Below, one piece after another: positions 1 through 5,775 of a stretch of 9,074 nt of DNA. A program made the translations under genes and the position numbers. The notes under the pieces were generated by a model. It did not search any database. It saw nothing but the letters and a program-made list of their open reading frames with translations, and had not been told where the DNA came from. Each line of letters begins with the position of its first letter. Position 1 is the stretch's first letter. Location: the NCBI GenBank assembly GCA_016875255.1, contig VGRU01000148.1, positions 1 to 9,074 on the forward strand. The letters are read 5' to 3'. Source of the DNA: Deltaproteobacteria bacterium. GTDB taxonomy: Bacteria > Desulfobacterota > BSN033 > UBA1163.

Positions 1-1036
1 TTTTTTTCCACTCAGCATTTTGTCCCCTGCCGAGACACTTTATTTTGCCGGAGGACCGCAGGTTTTTCAAAAGCGAGCGGATCAAATCCACGCTTACACC
101 CGGACACTGCTTTTGAATATCGGAAATCCGAAATGGACCAAGTTTTCGTCCAATCTCATTAATGACAAGCTCTGTCTTTGCCCCTTTGGGAGAAGCAATC
201 TGCCCAACCCTTTCTTCAAATTCTTTATAAGCGGTCTTGAGAGTGTAAAGCACAAAATTCACATAAGGCCAGGGGGCGTGTCTGCCTTCGTGCCAGCCTT
301 CAGAGCTTTGTTCCAGTGTTTCGTAGTACCGGTCTTTATTCTGTTCAATTAAACGCTCAATGCCGATATAACGCCCCACCTCGTATCCGAGATGGTAACA
401 TTGCAGCAAAAGCAGGAGCCGTGATACCCGGCCGTTTCCATCTCTGAATGGATGAATACAGAGGAAATCAAGGTTAAATGCTGCTGTAGCAATAAGAGGG
501 TGGACCCATTTCTCATAAAGACATTGGTCCCACCTCTCTATCAACTCCTTCATGAACTTTGGAGTTTTAACCGCCTGGACAGTCTTAAATTTCACTCTCT
601 CCCGACCGTTGGGATACCTTTCAATAATATCACCGTCTTTCTCTTTGTAGCTTCCAGCATCCCGTAGTTCACCACGGCACATGCGATGGAAATTGAAGAT
701 GGTCTCTTCAGAAATTTTTAGTTTATTGCCCTGTTCATGAATGAGATTGAGCGCATCCCGGTATCCCCTTACCTCCGCCTCGTTCCGATCACGCAAGGGT
801 GGTTTACCGAAAAGAATTGTTCTTACTCGTGCCTGATCAACAGTGACCCCCTCAATTCGATTCGATGAAACCGCACTTTCAATCATTGCATTCTCGCGCA
901 ATACTTTTAGCCTTTGGGGTGACTGTTTTGTGAAGAGATCCTGCTTCCCCCGGGCCTCCCCGAGATCAGCCAGATACCAGGAGGTCGAGGCCGGGATAGA
1001 TTCAGGTTTGTGGGAAAAGAAACGCAAGGTCATCAT
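1..1036 (-). CDS. Fic family protein (AMP-transferase), C-terminal end cut by window edge
   Basis: 345 codons are open to the left edge without a stop. The ATG at 1036 follows AAGGAT about 10 bases upstream; a second ATG lies directly behind it. The Fic core motif HPFRDGNGRVSR is at residues 195-206 (catalytic H195, phosphate-binding GNGR). S58-NRI-E62-G63 fits the (S/T)xxxE(G/N) inhibitory motif of Fic proteins that carry the inhibitory helix ahead of the Fic core (class II). The flap stretch RDAGSYKEKDGDI is at about 125-137. Residues about 286-345 look like a winged-helix domain, common at the end of this family. Family knowledge: Fic enzymes transfer AMP from ATP to a hydroxyl of a target protein, and the glutamate of the inhibitory helix blocks productive ATP binding. 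The target cannot be read from sequence. No separate antitoxin gene is next to it, in keeping with self-inhibition. The protein is probably only some tens of residues longer. Family confidence is high; physiological role unknown. Confidence 0.93.
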   Translation of the reverse strand, partial: MMTLRFFSHKPESIPASTSWYLADLGEARGKQDLFTKQSPQRLKVLRENAMIESAVSSNRIEGVTVDQARVRTILFGKPPLRDRNEAEVRGYRDALNLIHEQGNKLKISEETIFNFHRMCRGELRDAGSYKEKDGDIIERYPNGRERVKFKTVQAVKTPKFMKELIERWDQCLYEKWVHPLIATAAFNLDFLCIHPFRDGNGRVSRLLLLLQCYHLGYEVGRYIGIERLIEQNKDRYYETLEQSSEGWHEGRHAPWPYVNFVLYTLKTAYKEFEERVGQIASPKGAKTELVINEIGRKLGPFRISDIQKQCPGVSVDLIRSLLKNLRSSGKIKCLGRGQNAEWKK

Positions 1037-1086
1037 TGTTCTTTATCCTTCTTCTTGCTCCCAAATTGAACCCACCCCTATCTTCG

Positions 1087-1112
1087 CCCTCCTACGCCAA
1101 GGCTGCGGAGGG
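1087..1112. repeat. Palindromic REP-like element
   Basis: CCCTCC (1087-1092) pairs with GGAGGG (1107-1112). Inside it GCC and GGC can pair around AA, with a three-base mismatch bubble between the two stems. A related GGAGGGCC word follows at 1126-1130 onward. There is no T-run, so it is not a normal terminator. It lies in the leader or promoter region of the Fic gene. I suspect a dispersed repeat, but only one copy can be seen here. Confidence 0.45.
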
Positions 1113-1153
1113 ATAGAGACTTCGGAGGGCCATGAACCGAGCTGGTTGGAGAA

Positions 1154-1182
1154 TATATAACGTTGGTTCAAATGCAACTTAA
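1154..1182 (-). promoter_or_regulatory. Possible promoter for the Fic gene
   Basis: On the minus strand TTAAGT and TATATA are separated by 17 bases. The -10 is good and the -35 weak. It would give a leader of about 110 bases that includes the palindrome at 1087-1112. AT-rich matches of this quality occur by chance, so this is only a candidate. Confidence 0.25.
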
Positions 1183-1270
1183 CCATCACCGAGACAACCC
1201 CCAATCCTTCTTCTGGAAAATCCTCAAATCTTTAATCGGTGCAATCGCTGGCATGGCTTTCAACCTCCCC

Positions 1271-1356
1271 GCATAGCGCAGAGCACATGGAGCATAGCGT
1301 AAAAAACCTAACCGTGAATCGTGTCTCCCGAATTATCGGGACAAGCGTGATTCGTG
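1271..1356. repeat. Cluster of short direct repeats with a central palindrome
   Basis: GCATAGCG occurs at 1271-1278 and 1292-1299. CGTGAATCGTG (1313-1323) recurs with one change as CGTGATTCGTG (1346-1356). Between these two copies lies TCCCGA-ATTA-TCGGGA (1326-1341), a six-base perfect stem. The words look like the iterated low-complexity repeats scattered through some deltaproteobacterial-type genomes; that comparison is from memory. The translated product has no gene-like character. Confidence 0.5.
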
Positions 1357-1715
1357 ACCGCAGGCTCAGCTCCTTTTCAAGATTAGGCTTTTGTTGGATT
1401 GCCCATGATATCCACACCCACCGGAATTTGCCCCAATATACCAGAAACAGAAATTTATGACAATCTTTTAAACCTTAGAGACCTATCACCCTACATCCTG
1501 AATCGTCTGCGGTGGCTGTAGCTTGAGATCGTCCCTGCACTGTCTGATTCACCCAGCCTCCTTTTTAAAATAACGTACAATAATTGTGGTTTTTGGCAAA
1601 AAATGTCACTCAGATTTGTGTAAAATTGAGGCAAACAAGATAGGGGTTAAAGACTGATTGCAAAAGGTAAAGTGGATTCTCTTTTGGAAACTTAAGGGAT
1701 TGGTGATTCAGGATT

Positions 1716-1730
1716 GCCTTGCCCCAAGGC
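1716..1730. repeat. Perfect short hairpin
   Basis: GCCTTG-CCC-CAAGGC is a six-base stem with a three-base loop. It has no T-run on either side and lies over 220 bases beyond the oxidoreductase stop, so a terminator role is unlikely. Function unknown. Confidence 0.35.
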
Positions 1731-1951
1731 GATAAACCTGCTCTTCAGTAATGGTTGGGTAAGCAATGATCTAACCTCGGTGTAACATCAAACTAAAAAA
1801 CCTGAGCATATCTTGCCAATACCTTCACTTGTCCAAACCTGAAGATATCCGATTGAAATCTGCATCGAAAAGGGGAAGGGGCTCTTTATTGATTACAGGA
1901 AGGATTGATATAAGGAATGGGAGCAAGGAGACAGTAGCCTTTCTTATTATT

Positions 1952-3793
1952 TTATAATCCCAGTTCCTTTAACTTTTCCGGGGTGGGGATTCCCTCCTCT
2001 GACCAACCCCGATATTCATAATATTCGCTCAGCATCTGGCCGAGGGGGGGGAGGTTTGGGGTGAGCCCCTGGCCAATTCTTTTAAAGGTAAGATGCCTGT
2101 AGGGCAGGGTGTCGTCTTTCCGGCTGATCCCCAATCTCACATTGTAGACCCGCTTCAGGTTGAAAATTCTCTCTCCCGTTTTTATAAAATCATCCGTGGA
2201 CATCTCTTTTCCTGTCACATAGCGATACCAGTCTACGATGTGGGTGATGGTGATCCCTCCGAATAGGATGAACTTGCAGAGTTTGAGGGAGTCCATCATT
2301 CCCATCATGTTCTGGCTTTTGGCTGCGAGGATTCCTTTCCCTTTCACCTCATATCGATCAATCGGCTCCGGAATACCCATCTCAGGCGACTTAAGCAGTC
2401 TCTCAAAAGTATGGCTGAGACCGGCGAGATGGCATGCCCCCCTGGAGGAAGTGGCAAACCCTGTTGCACCTGCATTGTACCCCCTGGGGTCATGGGCAGG
2501 GAGTTCGAGGCCTTTGATATGGGGTGCAAATTCTACTGAATTCTTTCCGATTATTTCTGAGGCTTTTTTCACCCCTTTCCCCAGGACCTCTCCAAATCCC
2601 TTCTTTTGGGCGATCATTTTGATCATCTCGATGAGCGCCTCAATCTTTCCCCAGCGCAGTTCAATTCCGCCCGTATCCTCCTGATCAATCAATCCCTTCT
2701 CAAATGCCTCCATTCCAAAACCAATGACTCCGCCTGTGGAGATCGTGTCAAGTCCGAAACGGTTACAGAGTTCATTGGCATAACAGAGGGCTTCGAGATC
2801 ATCGATCAGGCAGTTGCTTCCGAGAAGTGCAAGGGTCTCATATTCCGGCCCTGCGCCATCAACTCCGGCATATGGCCCCTGGTCGATCTTTACCCTTCTT
2901 CCGCATCCAAGGATGCAGGCATCACAGAAGTATCGGCCTGTCAAAAGGGTTTCGGAGAGGGTGAAACCATTGATCTTCTCCGCCGATTCTTCCCACCGTC
3001 CAACATATTTCCAGTTCTGAAGGGGAAGCGTTCCCATCGCCTCAAAGGTGGAGAGGGCGCCTGCCGTTCCGTATTTTTTAAAATTCTCCGCATTCTTGAT
3101 AATCATCGCACCATATTCTTTTTGAAGACGGTCAACTTCTTCCGGGTGGGAAACCTCCACTTTCTGAGTTCCATATACGGCGATGGCCTTCAAATTCTTT
3201 GATCCCATCACCGCTCCCAAACCGCAACGTCCCGCCGCACGGCCGTCGTTGCCATCGGTCATGATCGAAGCTAATAAGACCTGGTTCTCTCCGGCCTGTC
3301 CGATAGCGCTGATGGCGGCCTTTGGATGGGTTTCAGCCTTCAGGAGGGGGTCGACCTCATAGGTATCTTTTCCCAGAAGATGGGAAGCATCACGGATTTC
3401 AACCTTTCCGTCATTGCCCCAGAGATAAACAGGCTTAGGAGATTTTCCGGTGATGATGATTCCATCGAACCCTGCTTTTTTAAGATGGGCGCCCCAGGTG
3501 CCTCCTACATCCGATTCTCCGAAGATATTGGTGAGGGGGGAACGTGAGACCACCGCATGTCTACCGGAGAGGGGGACAGATGTTCCGGTGAAGGGCCCGG
3601 TCATAAAGATCAGAGGATTCTCAGGGCCCAGGGGGTCTGTTTTCTCATCGGTCATCTCATACAGATATTTTGCCCCAAGACCACTTCCTCCGATAAACCG
3701 TGTCGCCCATTGCTCATTAAGGTCTTCAACCTTAACTTTGGAATTGGAGAGATCCAACGTCAGGATTTTGCCCGCATAGCCTTTCAGTTTCAT
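1952..3793 (-). CDS. Aldehyde:ferredoxin oxidoreductase (tungsten-pterin family)
   Basis: 613 residues from the ATG at 3793, close to the 605 of the Pyrococcus AOR. The family oxidises aldehydes to acids (reversibly) with ferredoxin, using a tungsten bis-pterin and one [4Fe-4S] cluster, in the cytoplasm. Visible marks: N-terminal GYAGKILTLDLS; GGSGLGAKYLY at about 35-45; pterin-site SGRHAVV (R78) and GRAAGRCGLGAVMGSK at about 184-199; cluster cysteines C290, C293, C297 (CxxCxxxC) plus C506 in DSLKLC; and DPRG near 435. The two DxxGL(D/C) pterin motifs appear as NRFGLD and DSLKLC, with single changes. A GTG in frame at 3811 would extend the protein by six residues, but AGGAAGGGG (3800-3808) is placed as the ribosome site of the ATG and lies inside that extension. 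No ferredoxin, MoaD-like or maturase gene adjoins it. It is divergent from the small unit at 3874. The aldehyde substrate cannot be deduced. Confidence 0.95.
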   Translation of the reverse strand: MKLKGYAGKILTLDLSNSKVKVEDLNEQWATRFIGGSGLGAKYLYEMTDEKTDPLGPENPLIFMTGPFTGTSVPLSGRHAVVSRSPLTNIFGESDVGGTWGAHLKKAGFDGIIITGKSPKPVYLWGNDGKVEIRDASHLLGKDTYEVDPLLKAETHPKAAISAIGQAGENQVLLASIMTDGNDGRAAGRCGLGAVMGSKNLKAIAVYGTQKVEVSHPEEVDRLQKEYGAMIIKNAENFKKYGTAGALSTFEAMGTLPLQNWKYVGRWEESAEKINGFTLSETLLTGRYFCDACILGCGRRVKIDQGPYAGVDGAGPEYETLALLGSNCLIDDLEALCYANELCNRFGLDTISTGGVIGFGMEAFEKGLIDQEDTGGIELRWGKIEALIEMIKMIAQKKGFGEVLGKGVKKASEIIGKNSVEFAPHIKGLELPAHDPRGYNAGATGFATSSRGACHLAGLSHTFERLLKSPEMGIPEPIDRYEVKGKGILAAKSQNMMGMMDSLKLCKFILFGGITITHIVDWYRYVTGKEMSTDDFIKTGERIFNLKRVYNVRLGISRKDDTLPYRHLTFKRIGQGLTPNLPPLGQMLSEYYEYRGWSEEGIPTPEKLKELGL

Positions 3794-3799
3794 CCAGTT

Positions 3800-3808
3800 C
3801 CCCTTCCT
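3800..3808 (-). promoter_or_regulatory. Ribosome binding site deciding the oxidoreductase start
   Basis: AGGAAGGGG ends six bases before the ATG at 3793. It overlaps the first codons that a GTG start at 3811 would use, and that GTG has no good site of its own. It therefore favours the 613-residue protein. Confidence 0.7.
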
Positions 3809-3822
3809 CACTCGTTTTTTCC

Positions 3823-3851
3823 ACTATGCCACAATTTCATGTTCCAATCAA
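3823..3851 (-). promoter_or_regulatory. Candidate promoter of the oxidoreductase gene
   Basis: On the minus strand TTGATT (3846-3851) and CATAGT (3823-3828) are separated by 17 bases. Transcription would begin near 3816, giving a leader of about 23 bases with the AGGAAGGGG ribosome site and excluding the GTG at 3811 as a practical start. The match is only moderate. Confidence 0.4.
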
Positions 3852-3873
3852 TTGAAGGTTTCTTTTTTCTCCC

Positions 3874-3902
3874 TTGACAGATGAGAAGGTTCGCTTTAAA
3901 AT
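3874..3902 (+). promoter_or_regulatory. Near-consensus sigma-70 promoter of the small unit
   Basis: TTGACA (3874-3879), 17 bases, TAAAAT (3897-3902). The -35 is perfect and the -10 has one mismatch to TATAAT. Transcription is expected to begin near 3909, five bases before the ribosome site at 3914-3923. It is divergent from the candidate promoter of the oxidoreductase, with 22 bases between the two -35 boxes. Confidence 0.75.
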
Positions 3903-3933
3903 GAATTTAAGAAAAGGAGGTGAGGTCCATGAG

Positions 3934-4002
3934 ATGGATGTTCCCCCATGCAACCCATTGTTCGACCTGTGGATCGATACGCTGGTCCTGAGCATGACAT
4001 AA
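3934..4002 (+). CDS. Putative 22-residue peptide of unknown function (overlapping 20-residue alternative at 3929-3991)
   Basis: I do not recognise this gene. A complete unit surrounds it: consensus promoter (3874-3902), AAGGAGGTGAGG (3914-3925) and a terminator (4033-4061) 30 bases after the stop. Two frames overlap. The ATG at 3934 opens MDVPPCNPLFDLWIDTLV..., 22 residues ending at TAA 4002, with common codons (CTG, ATC, GTC, AGC), one Cys and one Trp, and a helix-like hydrophobic tail. The ATG at 3929 has the better spacing from AGGAGG (8 bases) but gives 20 residues, MRWMFPHATHCSTCG..., with rarer codons (AGA, ATA, TCG). I prefer the 3934 frame on codon use. The in-frame ATG at 3901 lies within the -10 box and should not be in the message. 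It may be a real microprotein, a peptide precursor, a leader peptide, or the coding-like part of a small RNA. Confidence 0.45.
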   Translation: MDVPPCNPLFDLWIDTLVLSMT

Positions 4003-4032
4003 AACGGCTCAAAAGAACGCATCAACAACCTT

Positions 4033-4061
4033 AAAGGCCGGTATTTTTCGCCGGCCTTTTT
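4033..4061 (+). terminator. Strong rho-independent terminator
   Basis: AAAGGCCGG (4033-4041), a nine-base loop, then CCGGCCTTT (4051-4059) running into a five-T tract (4057-4061). The core GGCCGG/CCGGCC stem is perfect. It ends the small unit and insulates it from the cupin promoter, which begins eight bases later. Confidence 0.9.
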
Positions 4062-4068
4062 ATTGTCC

Positions 4069-4097
4069 TTGACAGTCAGGCTCTTGGTTTTTATGAT
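4069..4097 (+). promoter_or_regulatory. Near-consensus sigma-70 promoter of the cupin gene
   Basis: TTGACA (4069-4074), 17 bases, TATGAT (4092-4097), one mismatch from consensus. Transcription should begin near 4104, with a leader of about 24 bases holding GAAAGGA. It shares CCTTGACAG with the promoter at 3874. No obvious operator palindrome overlaps it. Confidence 0.75.
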
Positions 4098-4127
4098 GGG
4101 GTAAATTCACCTTGAAAGGATGTTTAC

Positions 4128-4463
4128 ATGGGAATCATTAAAAGTTCGGAAGCGACACCAACAGCCATTGCACAAGGACGGACCCGGTATCTTACCCATC
4201 TCTCCAATCTGATGATGGTGGTCATCGATTTCGAAGATGGGCCAGCCGCTCAACCTGACCCACCCCATTCCCATCCCCATGAGCAGATTTCCTATGTGGC
4301 CTCCGGAGAAATCAATGTCGTCCTGGGGGATGAGGTGACCCGCTTGGGTCCCGGAGACATCTTTACCGTACCGTCCAATATGCCCCATAGTATCCAAACG
4401 CTTACCCCAAAAGCACGACTGGTGGATACCTTCACCCCGATCCGTGAAGAATTTTTGAAATAG
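4128..4463 (+). CDS. Single-domain cupin protein, KdgF-like
   Basis: 111 residues. The ATG is seven bases after AAAGGA, behind its own promoter. Cupin motif 1 is seen as PPHSHPHEQ...G60 with H47, H49 and Q53 at the usual metal positions, Gln replacing the usual Glu; motif 2 is GDIFTVPSNMPH with H87. A His-His-Gln-His set and the tail LVDTFTPIREEFL resemble KdgF, which speeds linearisation of 4,5-unsaturated uronates from pectin or alginate breakdown. That likeness is from memory and of motif level only. No polysaccharide lyase or uronate gene is near, so a more general metal-bound small-acid isomerase or binding role is possible. It is soluble and has no signal peptide. The transporter starts 87 bases downstream with no terminator between, so the two are probably cotranscribed. 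Confidence 0.88.
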   Translation: MGIIKSSEATPTAIAQGRTRYLTHLSNLMMVVIDFEDGPAAQPDPPHSHPHEQISYVASGEINVVLGDEVTRLGPGDIFTVPSNMPHSIQTLTPKARLVDTFTPIREEFLK

Positions 4464-4550
4464 TGGGGCTGTTCAAAGCACCCATTATTGAGCTCATGGA
4501 TGAATGCTTTCTAAAAAATTTTGGTCCACTTAAGAGGAGTCTAAATCCCT

Positions 4551-5756
4551 ATGCCAGAGGTTGCAGTTCCGAATCCAGAAAAACAGGGGAATTCCTCCCA
4601 ATCCTTTTTGCCCTATGTGGGGCCGCTCCTCTTTCTCGTCGGTATCTTTTTCGTCAACTTTCTTTCGAGGGTTATTCTCTCTCCGCTGATGCCCACGGTC
4701 GAGGGAGATCTGAAGATAGGACATGATGAGGCTGGATCCTTCTTTTTTCTCATCACGCTGGGATATTGTGTGGGATTATTTTTCTCGGGGTTCGTCTCTT
4801 CCCGTCTCGAACACAGGCGGGCGATCATTTTCTCTTCGTTCGCAGTTGGCGGGGCTCTCTTTTTAGTCAGCGCGACCCATCACTTCTGGGGGATCCGGTC
4901 CGGGCTTTTCCTTTTGGGATTAGCGGCCGGATTCTATCTCCCCTCCGGAATTTCAACCTTAACGAGTTTAGTCAGTCAGCGCCATTGGGGAAAGGCCATT
5001 GCTATTCATGAACTGGCTCCCAATCTTGGTTTTATCGTGGCTCCCCTTCTCACGGAGGTTCTCCTGAGATGGTGTTCATGGCAGGGCATATTGATCGTCA
5101 TCGGGGTGGCTTCTTTGATGGCGGGAGCGGTCTTTGCCCTTTGGGGAAAGGGAGGAAATTTCTCCGGTGAAGCCCCTAATTTAAGGACTCTAAAGAGCCT
5201 ACTGAAAGAACCCTCTCTGTTGCTGATGATGGCCTTCTTCTCTTTAGGTGTGGGCGCGAGTCTCGGCGTCTATTCGATGCTCCCCCTCTATCTGGTTTCG
5301 GAGAGAGGGATGGATCGGACCTTGGCAAATACATTACTTGCCCTTTCAAGAATATCGCCTCTGGGCACCTCCTTTCTTGCAGGATGGATGACAGATCGTC
5401 TGGGCGTGAAACAGACTTTGAAGATCGTCTTTTTAACTACGGGGCTGGCCACGGCAATGATTGGAATCGCACCTGTGTCATGGATTCTACCGGTCATCTT
5501 TCTGCAGCCCATTCTTGCCACCGCTTTCTTCCCAGCGGGTTTTGCCGCACTTGCAAGGATAGGATCTCCTCATATCAAGAACGTAGCCATCTCGCTGACC
5601 GTACCGCTGGGTTTTCTCATAGGGGGAGGGGCGGGAACTGCCGGTCTTGGCGTGGCCGGTGAAGCAGGATTATTCTTTCTCGGCTTTATCCTTCTTGGAG
5701 GAATCGTCGCTGTAGGCTCCCTATTGGTGAGATATCTGAAGTTGGTCAGTGAATAA
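4551..5756 (+). CDS. Major facilitator superfamily transporter
   Basis: 401 residues, very hydrophobic, with the spacing of about twelve membrane helices in two halves joined by a polar loop near 198-220. The conserved loop between helices 2 and 3 reads SGFVSSRLEHRR (79-90), lacking the usual Asp. The matching loop in the second half, AGWMTDRLG (277-285), keeps the DRxG signature. HELAPNLG (153-160) and FLSRVILSPLMP (37-48) are also typical. Members are proton- or solute-driven carriers of small molecules in the inner membrane. Substrate unknown; the cupin upstream suggests a small organic or sugar acid, which is inference. The start follows AGAGGAG with a slightly long 11-base gap. The soluble N-terminus of about 18 residues is not a signal peptide. 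The stop lies 19 bases from the convergent glycosyltransferase stop. Confidence 0.93.
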   Translation: MPEVAVPNPEKQGNSSQSFLPYVGPLLFLVGIFFVNFLSRVILSPLMPTVEGDLKIGHDEAGSFFFLITLGYCVGLFFSGFVSSRLEHRRAIIFSSFAVGGALFLVSATHHFWGIRSGLFLLGLAAGFYLPSGISTLTSLVSQRHWGKAIAIHELAPNLGFIVAPLLTEVLLRWCSWQGILIVIGVASLMAGAVFALWGKGGNFSGEAPNLRTLKSLLKEPSLLLMMAFFSLGVGASLGVYSMLPLYLVSERGMDRTLANTLLALSRISPLGTSFLAGWMTDRLGVKQTLKIVFLTTGLATAMIGIAPVSWILPVIFLQPILATAFFPAGFAALARIGSPHIKNVAISLTVPLGFLIGGGAGTAGLGVAGEAGLFFLGFILLGGIVAVGSLLVRYLKLVSE

Positions 5757-5775
5757 TCGGCGGTCCCTATTCCTC

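Larger units (their letters stand above)
1037..1951. other. Gene-free stretch between Fic and the oxidoreductase
   Basis: About 900 bases with no frame that has both a ribosome site and recognisable protein content. Apparent short frames here are made of stop-free repeat words and overlap on both strands. The stretch holds a palindrome (1087-1112), a cluster of short direct repeats (1271-1356) and a perfect hairpin (1716-1730). The part from about 1560 to 1640 is AT-rich and unassigned. No clear rho-independent terminator for the oxidoreductase gene is seen between 1951 and about 1850. Confidence 0.6.

Noticed and set aside
843..1160. Plus-strand frame of 105 codons over the Fic start
   Set aside because: It is antisense to the Fic coding region and ends in the palindromic repeat. 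It has no ribosome site or recognisable content.
1232..1460. Overlapping frames of 61 and 73 codons on both strands
   Set aside because: They are built from short repeat words, are open on both strands at once, and lack ribosome sites.
1565..1640. AT-rich stretch that might be an insertion-sequence end
   Set aside because: No terminal inverted repeats, target duplication or transposase remnant could be found.
2606..3202. 198-codon plus-strand frame inside the oxidoreductase
   Set aside because: It is the antisense shadow of a gene with strong family motifs.
3901..4002. 33-codon version of the small frame starting at ATG 3901
   Set aside because: That ATG overlaps the -10 box, so it should not be in the transcript. 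Its extra residues are just the reading of the ribosome site.
4464..4484. Bulged hairpin TGGGGCT/AGCACCCA just after the cupin stop
   Set aside because: There is no T-run behind it and the stem is short, so I do not call a terminator. It may affect the cupin-to-transporter message ratio.
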